The notes under the pieces are model-generated. The model made no database searches and was not told the DNA's origin. It saw only the letters and a program-made list of their open reading frames with translations. Below are positions 7,668 through 13,951 of a stretch of 45,426 nt of DNA, one piece after another (positions within the stretch are counted from its first letter, which is position 1; every line of letters begins with the position of its first letter). A program made the translations under genes and the position numbers. Source of the stretch: a virus. The stretch lies in the IMG/VR virus record IMGVR_UViG_3300032326_000397, positions 1 through 45,426 of that record; one strand, written 5' to 3'.

Positions 7668-8954
7668 ATGGATTACAAAGTAGCAGATATTAGTTTGGCG
7701 GCCTGGGGTCGTAAAGAGATTGAAATCGCAGAACATGAAATGCCTGGTCTCATTGCATTACGCAATCGATATCGAGACAGTCAACCGTTAAAAGGTGCTC
7801 GCATTGCTGGCAGCTTGCACATGACCATTCAAACTGCTGTTCTAATTGATACACTGGTTCAATTAGGTGCCAGTGTACGTTGGAGTAGCTGTAATATTTT
7901 CTCCACACAAGATCAGGCCGCGGCTGCCATGGCAGCAAGTGGTATTCCTGTTTTTGCATGGAAAGGCGAAACCGAAGAAGAATACTGGTGGTGTATTGAG
8001 CAAACACTATCTGGTCCCGATGGTTGGTTACCAAACATGTTACTTGATGACGGTCATGACTTGACTGGATATGTACATGACAAGCATCCAGAGTTGCTGG
8101 ATGCCATTGTTGGCGTGTCAGAAGAAACTACCACTGGCATTCATAAACTGATTGAGCGTATTGCAGCCGGTACATTGAAATTGCCTGCAATCAATGTGAA
8201 TGATTCTGTTACCAAGACCAAGTTTGATAACAAGTACGGATGTAGAGAATCCCTAGTTGATGCTCTTAAACGAGCAACTGATGTTATGATTGCAGGTAAG
8301 ATTGCTGTTGTATGTGGTTATGGTGACGTTGGCAAGGGTTCTGCAGAAAGTCTACGTGGTTTGAATGCTCAAGTATGGGTCACTGAAGTAGATCCAATTT
8401 GTGCGTTACAGGCTTCAATGGATGGCTATCGTGTTGTTACAATGGATTATGCCTGCAGGCTTGCAGATATTTTTGTAACTGCAACTGGCAACGTTGATGT
8501 TATTACACGCAATCATATGTTGCAAATGAAACACAATGCCATTGTATGTAACATTGGACATTTTGATTCAGAAATTGATATTGCAAGCATAGCCGACGCA
8601 GAGTGGAACGAAGTAAAGCCGCAAGTTGATCTTGTTAAGTTAAGCAACGGTCGTCAAATTATTATTTTGGCAAAGGGACGACTTGTAAATCTTGGATGTG
8701 CTACTGGGCACCCAAGTTTTGTAATGAGTAACAGTTTCACTAACCAAGTCTTAGCACAGATTGAACTGTGGCAAAATACTGCTAATTATGAACGTGGTCA
8801 AATGTATAACTTACCACGTAAGTTAGACGAACAAGTTGCAGAATTACACCTGGCACACGTTGGTGCAGAATTAACCACACTAACAGAGAAGCAGGCCAAT
8901 TATATTGGTGTCACAGTTGACGGTCCGTTTAAACCAGAAACCTATAGATATTAA
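7668..8954 (+). CDS. ahcY: S-adenosylhomocysteine hydrolase
   Basis: A complete 428-residue adenosylhomocysteinase, close to the normal 430-470. It splits S-adenosylhomocysteine into homocysteine and adenosine and so removes the inhibitory product of methyl transfer. The N-terminal [18 protein letters not shown] and [10 protein letters not shown] blocks, the [20 protein letters not shown]-binding loop (residues near 214-230) and the C-terminal LNQK-like Lys/Tyr tail (KPETYRY) are all recognisable. AAGGA before ATG 7668 lies just after the metK stop. The two genes are co-transcribed and probably co-translated. Confidence 0.96.
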   Translation: MDYKVADISLAAWGRKEIEIAEHEMPGLIALRNRYRDSQPLKGARIAGSLHMTIQTAVLIDTLVQLGASVRWSSCNIFSTQDQAAAAMAASGIPVFAWKGETEEEYWWCIEQTLSGPDGWLPNMLLDDGHDLTGYVHDKHPELLDAIVGVSEETTTGIHKLIERIAAGTLKLPAINVNDSVTKTKFDNKYGCRESLVDALKRATDVMIAGKIAVVCGYGDVGKGSAESLRGLNAQVWVTEVDPICALQASMDGYRVVTMDYACRLADIFVTATGNVDVITRNHMLQMKHNAIVCNIGHFDSEIDIASIADAEWNEVKPQVDLVKLSNGRQIIILAKGRLVNLGCATGHPSFVMSNSFTNQVLAQIELWQNTANYERGQMYNLPRKLDEQVAELHLAHVGAELTTLTEKQANYIGVTVDGPFKPETYRY

Positions 8955-8988
8955 AATGTTTGGAACAGGGTACACAGGAGGAGATCCA

Positions 8989-9342
8989 ATGAAAGCACAA
9001 CAGCCTGCACAAGGCATCAGCATTGACAATGACTTTGGAGATGCCAAGGTGTTTAATGTTGAATGCGATTGCACAGCCGATGACCATGCTGTAAAGATGT
9101 GGATCGAAGTACAACGTGACAAAGACTTGCCTGACGTTGAGGTGAGTTTTTATGTTACTACATGGACTCCGTTGTGGGAAGGTTGGGGCGATAGGTTACG
9201 AGCTGTGTATGATATCCTCTTTAAAGGAGTACACAAACAAGAGCATCATATGTTATTAAATAAGCAAAGTGCATTGAACTTTGCCGCGGCAATTGATGCT
9301 ACTGTTAAAGAGTTTGAAGTACGTGATAACAAACAATCATAA
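8989..9342 (+). CDS. Conserved phage protein of unknown function
   Basis: A 117-residue protein. The start at 8989 is chosen over ATG 8956 because a full AGGAGG lies at 8976-8981, seven bases upstream, the strongest Shine-Dalgarno sequence in the window. The body contains alternating strands (VEVSFYVTTWTPLWEGWGDRL) followed by a helical C-terminus (ALNFAAAIDATVKEF). I do not recognise a named domain. The strong ribosome binding site suggests high expression compared with its neighbours. Confidence 0.7.
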   Translation: MKAQQPAQGISIDNDFGDAKVFNVECDCTADDHAVKMWIEVQRDKDLPDVEVSFYVTTWTPLWEGWGDRLRAVYDILFKGVHKQEHHMLLNKQSALNFAAAIDATVKEFEVRDNKQS

Positions 9343-9354
9343 TTGGTATATACT

Positions 9355-9558
9355 ATGTCAACGTGGTCTCATGAGTGTTCGTATTCTTGTGGAAAAACTG
9401 TAACCATGTCAACTGAAGAAAAATCATGTTCATTATGTGGTATCACATATTATGATCAAATTGTTAAGCTCAGTGTTCTTGCACCCGAGCTACCGAAGTA
9501 TAGGGAAAAGCAAATTCCCATGTTGTTCAAGGCATTTAAAAGAGACAAAGATGAATGA
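9355..9558 (+). CDS. Small protein with four-cysteine zinc-ribbon-like motif
   Basis: A 67-residue protein with cysteines at positions 8, 12, 26 and 29 (C-x3-C and C-x2-C, ending CSLCG), a spacing that suits a small zinc ribbon. The second half is basic and helical. ATG 9355 is preferred to an in-frame TTG at 9343. Its last bases overlap the DUF1289 gene. No further function can be given. Confidence 0.6.
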   Translation: MSTWSHECSYSCGKTVTMSTEEKSCSLCGITYYDQIVKLSVLAPELPKYREKQIPMLFKAFKRDKDE

Positions 9559-9745
9559 TGATCATGCAAATTTAACAAACCCATGTGTGGGTATTTGTGT
9601 ATCTGATGACAGCGGCATGTGCATTGGCTGTTATCGTACACAGGATGAAAGAAGCAATTGGTATAGCGAAACCGTTGACTGGCGGGAAACAGTACTAGCT
9701 GACTTGCCTAAGCGAGAAGAAAAAATGTTCGAAGGGGACAACTGA
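9551..9745 (+). CDS. DUF1289 family cysteine protein
   Basis: A 64-residue protein matching the DUF1289 pattern: NPCVGIC, then MCIGCYRT, then DE..NW (cysteines 12, 16, 24, 27). DUF1289 proteins are small bacterial proteins predicted to bind an iron-sulfur cluster or zinc; their role is unknown. The gene overlaps both neighbours by a few bases. Its presence in the same cassette as a ferredoxin and a MOSC protein is notable, because DUF1289 is normally a proteobacterial chromosomal family. Confidence 0.82.
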   Translation: MNDDHANLTNPCVGICVSDDSGMCIGCYRTQDERSNWYSETVDWRETVLADLPKREEKMFEGDN

Positions 9746-10065
9746 TGTTTGAATTTATCAAAAAAATTTTTAAAAAGAAGCAGACTGCAAAGTCAATGCG
9801 AAACAGTCCCGAACCTTGGGTCAACGTAGTGCAAGCACACTTGGCTCCAGACAATCCCAAACAAGGATACTTTGAACTTGAATGGAATCCTGCGTTTGTA
9901 CTGTTCTTGCAACGTGGTGGTTATCAAGGTGCCACTGCCGAAGACATTGTGGATCAATGGTTTACTGACATGTGTCGCAATGTCAGCATGGACAGTGATG
10001 CCGCATCATCGTTTGTAGCAGACGCTGGTCGTATGCAAACAAACAATCGTACTCGCAATCAATGA
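9745..10065 (+). CDS. Hypothetical protein
   Basis: A 106-residue protein with a short, very basic N-terminus (FIKKIFKKKQTAK), then a region around residues 40-80 with FELEWNPAFVLFLQRGGYQGATAEDIVDQWF that looks like a small folded domain. No family recognised. The amphipathic Lys-rich N-terminus could bind membrane or nucleic acid. ATG overlaps the previous TGA by one base, and its stop overlaps the MOSC gene as ATGA. Confidence 0.62.
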   Translation: MFEFIKKIFKKKQTAKSMRNSPEPWVNVVQAHLAPDNPKQGYFELEWNPAFVLFLQRGGYQGATAEDIVDQWFTDMCRNVSMDSDAASSFVADAGRMQTNNRTRNQ

Positions 10066-10769
10066 GAGTCACCTCGGTCAATCTAAGTAACGACACAAAT
10101 GATTATCGACAAAATAACCTGGCAGTAGAATTACACATACTATGTTTAAACCTTTCAGCCCCAAATGAAAAGTTTTACAAGATATTCGACCAATTAAAAT
10201 TTTCAGGTATTACAAAAAACCCACAGGAAAAAATTAATCTAGAACCCGGTGGTGTAGTTGGGGATCGACACTATATGCCTAATGTAATCATAAAAGAGCA
10301 TGATGCCTTTTATAAATTGTCTCCTTATAAACAAGTCAGTTTGATGAGCAAAGAACGCTACACTGAACTGAATCAGTTATACAATAAAAATATACAAGCA
10401 GGTCAATTTGGTGAGAATATTCAAATCGAAGACTTTGCTTCAATCGAAAAAGTATCGCAAGGCACTGTGTTGCAGTTAGGGGAAACTGCACAAGTCAGAG
10501 TAATGCATCTAAGGACTTTTTGTTATAAATTTTCAACAGTACTATTTCCAACTGCTGACATGTACTTTGCTTGGATAAAAAGCAAAAAAGATCAAATCAT
10601 TCGGCGAATTGGTGTAACTGGACAAGTTATAAAATCTGGTACCGTTGGACCAAACGATACAATAAGCGTTGTTTATACACCACCAGAGCATGTTGATCTT
10701 CGATACTTTGATCCACTAGTTGACGGTGTTGCCAGTCGCATACAATGTGGTCCACCAACTAATGCTTGA
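10062..10769 (+). CDS. MOSC-domain protein
   Basis: A 235-residue protein with a MOSC domain (MOCO sulfurase C-terminal type beta-barrel). LEPGGVVGDRHY, VSLMSKERY, AGQFGENIQIEDF, LQLGETAQVRV and the late G.VI.SGTVGPND strand pair follow the family order. C154 in LRTFCYKF is the usual conserved cysteine. Bacterial MOSC proteins such as YiiM and YcbX bind molybdenum cofactor and reduce N-hydroxylated bases with electrons from a ferredoxin. The gene ends the left cassette. Its stop lies inside the promoter of the exonuclease gene. A MOSC protein with a separate ferredoxin gene in one operon is unusual for a phage. Confidence 0.8.
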   Translation: MRVTSVNLSNDTNDYRQNNLAVELHILCLNLSAPNEKFYKIFDQLKFSGITKNPQEKINLEPGGVVGDRHYMPNVIIKEHDAFYKLSPYKQVSLMSKERYTELNQLYNKNIQAGQFGENIQIEDFASIEKVSQGTVLQLGETAQVRVMHLRTFCYKFSTVLFPTADMYFAWIKSKKDQIIRRIGVTGQVIKSGTVGPNDTISVVYTPPEHVDLRYFDPLVDGVASRIQCGPPTNA

Positions 10770-10794
10770 CAATTCTTTCTAGAACTGCTACAAT
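10766..10794 (+). promoter_or_regulatory. Sigma70-type promoter of the exonuclease gene
   Basis: A perfect -35 TTGACA at 10766-10771 and -10 TACAAT at 10789-10794 are separated by exactly 17 bases. The ATG of the downstream gene starts at 10801, seven bases after the -10 box, so the predicted first transcribed base is at or next to the start codon and the mRNA would be leaderless. Confidence 0.8.
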
Positions 10795-10800
10795 ACACAC

Positions 10801-11784
10801 ATGAGCTACTTAATCGTTGATGCCGCAAACTTATTCTTCCGTGCCCGTCATGTGATCCGTTCCGGTGATCCTGAAGAGCGTGTTGCAATGAGCTACCATA
10901 TTATTCTTGCTTCAGTTCTACGCCAATGGCGTGATCGACAGGGCCAGCATGTTGTCTTCTGCTTTGAAGGTCGAAGCTGGCGCAAGGATGTTTACAAACC
11001 TTACAAAGCAAATAGAAGTGATGCACGTGCCGCACAGACTCCTAAAGAAGCAGAAGAAGAAAAACTGTTTTGGGAGAGCTTCGACAAGTTTTACGAATAC
11101 ATTAGTACTAAGACTAATGTGACTGTTCTTAAGAACTCTGTGTGCGAAGCTGACGACTTTATTGCACGTTGGATCCAATTGCATCCTAGCAACAATCATG
11201 TGATTGTATCGAGCGACACAGACTTTGAACAACTGATTGCACCTAACGTTCAATTGTTTAATGGCATCACTGGCGTGCTTACTACACACGAAGGCTACTT
11301 TGATGAAAAGGGTAAACCTGTCAAAGACAAAAAGTCAAAAGAAGTAAAGCCTGCGCCCGAACCCGAATGGTTGCTGTTTGAGAAATGCATGCGTGGTGAT
11401 ACAAGCGATAATGTCTTTTCAGCATACCCAGGTGTTCGTACTGTTGGGACTAAGAACAAAGTAGGCCTACAAGAAGCATTTGCTGATCGCAACAACAAAG
11501 GATTCATGTGGAACAATCTAATGCTTCAGCGTTGGACCGACCATGAGGGTGTCGAACACTTGGTGCGTGACGATTATGAACGCAATAAGGCCATTATTGA
11601 CCTAACTGCACAACCTGACCATATCAAAGCCGAGCTTGATTCAACCATTGCCGAAGCTGTACAAAAAGCAAGAAATACGCAAGTAGGACCTCATTTTATG
11701 AAGTTCTGCGGTAAGTACAATTTACAAAAGGCAAGTGATAATGCTCAACAACACACTGAATGGCTGGCGTCCAGCTATAACTAA
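10801..11784 (+). CDS. 5'-3' exonuclease / FEN-type RNase H
   Basis: A 327-residue flap-endonuclease-family nuclease, like T4 RNase H and the 5' nuclease domain of DNA polymerase I. Acidic metal ligands are visible as D7 in IVDAANLF, E116-A-D118-D119 in CEADDF, D139 and D141 in SSDTDFEQL, and the MRGDTSDN block near residues 201-208. FEGRSWRKDVYKPYKANR (near 55-72) matches the conserved arch and phosphate-binding segment. It would remove RNA primers and flaps during phage replication. No Shine-Dalgarno sequence precedes ATG 10801, in agreement with a leaderless message from the promoter at 10766. Confidence 0.9.
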   Translation: MSYLIVDAANLFFRARHVIRSGDPEERVAMSYHIILASVLRQWRDRQGQHVVFCFEGRSWRKDVYKPYKANRSDARAAQTPKEAEEEKLFWESFDKFYEYISTKTNVTVLKNSVCEADDFIARWIQLHPSNNHVIVSSDTDFEQLIAPNVQLFNGITGVLTTHEGYFDEKGKPVKDKKSKEVKPAPEPEWLLFEKCMRGDTSDNVFSAYPGVRTVGTKNKVGLQEAFADRNNKGFMWNNLMLQRWTDHEGVEHLVRDDYERNKAIIDLTAQPDHIKAELDSTIAEAVQKARNTQVGPHFMKFCGKYNLQKASDNAQQHTEWLASSYN

Positions 11785-12091
11785 ATTAGGGGTCATTTCC
11801 CTCCTTGCCTTTTGTATCTTTTTTACATGGCCTGTAGGTGCCGAAGTTTTTAAACTTGACTCGCAATGGACATGTGGTAAAACGGAAGACCTAGCTAAAG
11901 AACTCAAGGCCGCTGGCGAAGATGTTGTTGCAGTTGGAAACATTGATGGTCTAGTGATGTTTACACTTTGGGCAAGCCCCAAAACACGCACATTTACCGC
12001 AGTTGGAACTCCAACCAAAAACCCTGAAATGAGCTGTATTATTATACACGGCGACAAATTGTCAATTGTGCAACCTAAAAATATAATTTAG
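11741..12091 (+). CDS. Small secreted or membrane-anchored phage protein
   Basis: A 116-residue protein with an N-terminal export signal or anchor: residues 1-16 are mildly basic, residues 17-33 are hydrophobic (LGVISLLAFCIFFTWPVG), and GAEVF could be a signal peptidase site. The rest is a small soluble domain with two cysteines (WTCG and MSC), which could form a disulfide outside the cytoplasm. I do not recognise the family. ATG 11741 lies inside the exonuclease gene, an overlap of 44 bases. Confidence 0.62.
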   Translation: MLNNTLNGWRPAITKLGVISLLAFCIFFTWPVGAEVFKLDSQWTCGKTEDLAKELKAAGEDVVAVGNIDGLVMFTLWASPKTRTFTAVGTPTKNPEMSCIIIHGDKLSIVQPKNII

Positions 12092-12106
12092 ATGGCTCAT
12101 TAAACA

Positions 12107-12131
12107 CATACTTTTGATAAATAAAAGTATG
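12107..12131 (+). promoter_or_regulatory. Late-type TAAATA promoter inside a 9-bp perfect hairpin
   Basis: CATACTTTT (12107-12115) and AAAAGTATG (12123-12131) are a perfect 9-bp inverted repeat around a seven-base loop GATAAAT. TAAATA at 12118-12123 matches the core of the T4 late promoter TATAAATA and lies exactly five bases before the ATG at 12129, which itself forms part of the right arm. There is no Shine-Dalgarno sequence. Confidence 0.6.
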
Positions 12132-12440
12132 AGTAGACCAAAGCCCAACATCCTATTAACGTACACAAACCCAAGAACTTACAAAAGCGAAGAAGTCCTT
12201 GCGGCTGATGCAATATACGCTGTTTTTTACAAAGACAAGCCTATCAATCTTCGCACACTGAATAGCTTAATCAGCTATCCGGGTCCAAAATACAAAAAGG
12301 TAAGTTTCTCCAATCCCGGGCATGCGTTTAACCTAGCAGACAAGTTAAACAAGTTGTTCAAATGCACAGACTTCTCTGTTGTTGAATTAAAGCAGGGACG
12401 CAAGATCAATGAGCAAGGAACTTCCTACAAAGATAACTGA
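12129..12440 (+). CDS. Hypothetical phage protein
   Basis: A 103-residue basic protein (many Lys, pI clearly high) of unknown family. It has a RPKPNILLTYTNPRTYKSEEV start and a helical segment near FNLADKLNKLFKCTDF. ATG 12129 is preferred to an upstream TTG at 12114 because of the TAAATA element five bases before it. The gene overlaps the next by 32 bases. Confidence 0.65.
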   Translation: MSRPKPNILLTYTNPRTYKSEEVLAADAIYAVFYKDKPINLRTLNSLISYPGPKYKKVSFSNPGHAFNLADKLNKLFKCTDFSVVELKQGRKINEQGTSYKDN

Positions 12441-12792
12441 GTACTTGGCTCAGTACCCAATTCCGCACATTTGGGAAAACACCAAGATAACAGAGTACAC
12501 TGTTTTTAAAAACTACCAACCTGGCAAGCAAAAAGGTCTACGCTTGACTACATTCGGTTGGGAACTAATGAGATCGCACTTTCGCTACTGGTCATATCAA
12601 TGCCCTCCAGGATGGAGCCCTAAGCCCGGGCACTTGATTGGTCTTGAACAACACCTAGATTGGCCCTACTATCACGGTGCTGGTTATTTTCGAGTATTTG
12701 GTGAACAAGACGCTATGGAAATCCGTCTAGTGAACGATGACATCATTCTGTGGCTAGACGGATTGAGTAGGCGTGCGCAGGGAAAAGGATAA
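12409..12792 (+). CDS. Conserved phage protein of unknown function
   Basis: A 127-residue protein, rich in aromatic residues (Trp, Tyr, Phe), with the sequence KGLRLTTFGWELMRSHF in the middle and an HLDWPYYHGAGYFRVFGEQDAMEIRL segment after it. The pattern is reminiscent of small conserved phage proteins with unknown roles. No catalytic motif is evident. The long overlap with the preceding gene implies coupled translation. Confidence 0.63.
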   Translation: MSKELPTKITEYLAQYPIPHIWENTKITEYTVFKNYQPGKQKGLRLTTFGWELMRSHFRYWSYQCPPGWSPKPGHLIGLEQHLDWPYYHGAGYFRVFGEQDAMEIRLVNDDIILWLDGLSRRAQGKG

Positions 12793-12813
12793 GCTCGGTA
12801 ACTTCTGCAAACT

Positions 12814-12831
12814 GCATAAATATCTTTATGC
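12814..12831 (+). promoter_or_regulatory. Late-type TAAATA promoter inside a 7-bp hairpin
   Basis: GCATAAA (12814-12820) and TTTATGC (12825-12831) form a perfect 7-bp inverted repeat around TATC. TAAATA spans 12817-12822 and lies exactly five bases before the ATG at 12828, which is in the right arm. The arrangement repeats that at 12107-12131. Confidence 0.58.
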
Positions 12832-13259
12832 AACATTGGCAACCATATGTGAAAGCAGGTTGGGAGATAGTTGTTGAGGCGCAAGGTCAAAGCAACACAT
12901 ATTTGCAATCTGACGTAGAAGCATTTCTAGTGCATACCATTGCTCGGACCTTTGAACGCACCGACATATGGAACGAGCCAATTGCAATCAAACTCATGTC
13001 TGCACAAAGCAAGCCCGGACTAACCAAACGCATTGAACTTCGTAGTGTAGGTGAAGAATGCTTGTTCATTGATGCATGGGAAATCAAACAACGTAGATGG
13101 CCCAGTGCAAGGTACTTCCAAGACATGGGCGCCATTGCGTTTGGCATGGCTAGTATAGCAACCGAACCAACAGACAAACTGCTAGAATTAGTAGGTGAAA
13201 ACTTTGGACGCATGAGCCAGGTGCTACGAACTGCTAGAAATTTGGCAAAAATTGCTTAA
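12828..13259 (+). CDS. Hypothetical phage protein
   Basis: A 143-residue protein that I do not recognise. It has several predicted helices (VEAFLVHTIARTFERTDIW; KLLELVGENFGRMSQVLRTARNLAKIA) and a central strand-like part (KRIELRSVGEECLFIDAWEI). No transmembrane region or metal site. It begins right after the TAAATA element, with no Shine-Dalgarno sequence, and its stop codon lies in the left arm of an inverted repeat. Confidence 0.65.
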   Translation: MQHWQPYVKAGWEIVVEAQGQSNTYLQSDVEAFLVHTIARTFERTDIWNEPIAIKLMSAQSKPGLTKRIELRSVGEECLFIDAWEIKQRRWPSARYFQDMGAIAFGMASIATEPTDKLLELVGENFGRMSQVLRTARNLAKIA

Positions 13260-13271
13260 TTTTTAAGCAAT
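13251..13271. repeat. AT-rich 9-bp inverted repeat at a gene end
   Basis: ATTGCTTAA (13251-13259) and TTAAGCAAT (13263-13271) are perfectly complementary around TTT and include the stop codon of the preceding gene. On the plus strand no T-run follows, so it is not a standard intrinsic terminator there. It may stabilise the 3' end of the message. The rest of 13260-13366 is A-rich and carries the next promoter. Confidence 0.5.
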
Positions 13272-13328
13272 GTTGCTAAAAAACAACAAAAAATCCTGAA
13301 AAGAGAGCCAAAAAAGCATAAAAACAGG

Positions 13329-13357
13329 TTGACTTTAGGCTCAAAACGCCATACAAT
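13329..13357 (+). promoter_or_regulatory. Sigma70-type promoter of the 54-residue gene
   Basis: TTGACT at 13329-13334 and TACAAT at 13352-13357 are 17 bases apart. The predicted start of transcription is about 13364, three bases before the ATG at 13367, so this message would be almost leaderless too. Confidence 0.72.
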
Positions 13358-13366
13358 AGTAACACT

Positions 13367-13531
13367 ATGAAACGGACTACTATCACTTTAAAGCTAGAGC
13401 GTACTAAGCGTAGAGCCATTGAGCTGTACCATGCTGACAGCCCTTTTCGGGCCAAAGTTGTGGAAAGCAAAAAAGCCTACAAAAGACGCGAAAAGCATCA
13501 AAAAGTGGTTGACAAGGATCTGGATCAATAG
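13367..13531 (+). CDS. Small basic phage protein, 54 residues
   Basis: A short, highly basic reading frame from ATG 13367 to TAG 13531. The product begins KRTTITLKLERTKRR and contains a FRAKVVESKKAYKRREKHQ segment, a pattern (F+.KVV..KK.Y.R+.KH) seen in many small tailed-phage proteins. It has its own near-consensus promoter immediately upstream, and the promoter of the next gene lies inside its 3' end. A nucleic-acid or ribosome-binding role would suit the charge, but this is inference. Confidence 0.65.
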   Translation: MKRTTITLKLERTKRRAIELYHADSPFRAKVVESKKAYKRREKHQKVVDKDLDQ

Positions 13532-13537
13532 TATAAT
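13509..13537 (+). promoter_or_regulatory. Consensus sigma70-type promoter
   Basis: Perfect TTGACA at 13509-13514 and perfect TATAAT at 13532-13537 with a 17-base spacer. It lies over the end of the 54-residue gene and drives the 89-residue gene at 13592 through a leader of about 48 bases. This is the best sigma70 match in the window. Confidence 0.85.
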
Positions 13538-13544
13538 CTAAACA

Positions 13545-13563
13545 TTGCGGAACGGTTCTGCAA
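13545..13563. repeat. Near-palindrome at the start of a leader RNA
   Basis: TTGCGGAAC and GTTCTGCAA are arms of an imperfect palindrome around one G, with one G-T wobble. It begins at about the first transcribed base of the promoter at 13509. The position suits an operator or a 5' hairpin that protects the message. Confidence 0.4.
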
Positions 13564-13591
13564 TACACACTTAAACACACAAGGAAATTTT

Positions 13592-13861
13592 ATGTCTAAA
13601 GTTACTGCCAAAGCTCTTGAAGCCGCTGTCGAGTCCCTTACTGCTGAAAAAGTTTTTACTTTTGTCGGCTATGGTGTTGACCCCAAGGGTCGCGGTGCAA
13701 TCCGTTACACTAACGACAAGCGCCGTACTGGCACTCTGATTCGTGGCAAGTTCACTGACGTTAAGTTTGTGGCACTGCCCCGTCCGATGACTAAAGAAGA
13801 GATTCTTGCTAGCGAGTTCATCGCTCAAGTTATGCCAGCACAAGAACAGGCTGTAGCATAA
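13592..13861 (+). CDS. Small phage protein of unknown function
   Basis: An 89-residue protein with helical ends and a central beta-like segment (KVFTFVGYGVDPKGRGAIRYTNDKRRTGTLIRGKF) that is basic and glycine-rich. No family recognised. AAGGAAA at 13581-13587 precedes ATG 13592, and a consensus promoter lies upstream, so strong early expression is likely. The gene is followed by a 13-bp inverted repeat holding the promoter of the ATPase gene. Confidence 0.66.
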   Translation: MSKVTAKALEAAVESLTAEKVFTFVGYGVDPKGRGAIRYTNDKRRTGTLIRGKFTDVKFVALPRPMTKEEILASEFIAQVMPAQEQAVA

Positions 13862-13870
13862 AAACAACAC

Positions 13871-13906
13871 AGGCATTTAGTTGTTGACAATCGCAACTAA
13901 ATGCCT
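13871..13906. repeat. 13-bp perfect inverted repeat around a -35 box
   Basis: AGGCATTTAGTTG (13871-13883) and CAACTAAATGCCT (13894-13906) are exact reverse complements. The ten-base spacer begins with the TTGACA -35 element, and the right arm ends directly at the TATAAT -10 element. No T-run follows, so a terminator role is weak; an operator that blocks RNA polymerase is the better reading. Confidence 0.7.
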
Positions 13907-13912
13907 TATAAT
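13884..13912 (+). promoter_or_regulatory. Consensus sigma70-type promoter of the MoxR/VWA genes
   Basis: Perfect TTGACA (13884-13889) and perfect TATAAT (13907-13912) with a 17-base spacer. Predicted transcription begins near 13919, where a five-codon reading frame (ATG TTC AAC AAA CCC TAA) starts. The true ATG is at 13952 after a TAGGAG ribosome binding site. Confidence 0.85.
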
Positions 13913-13951
13913 ACATACATGTTCAACAAACCCTAAGTAGGAGCCACCAAA

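Noticed and set aside
8956-8988. Earlier start ATG 8956 for the 117-residue protein
   Set aside because: The full AGGAGG at 8976-8981 is correctly spaced only for ATG 8989.
13251-13271. Terminator for plus-strand genes before the 54-residue gene
   Set aside because: The hairpin is AT-only at its base and no T-run follows on the plus strand.
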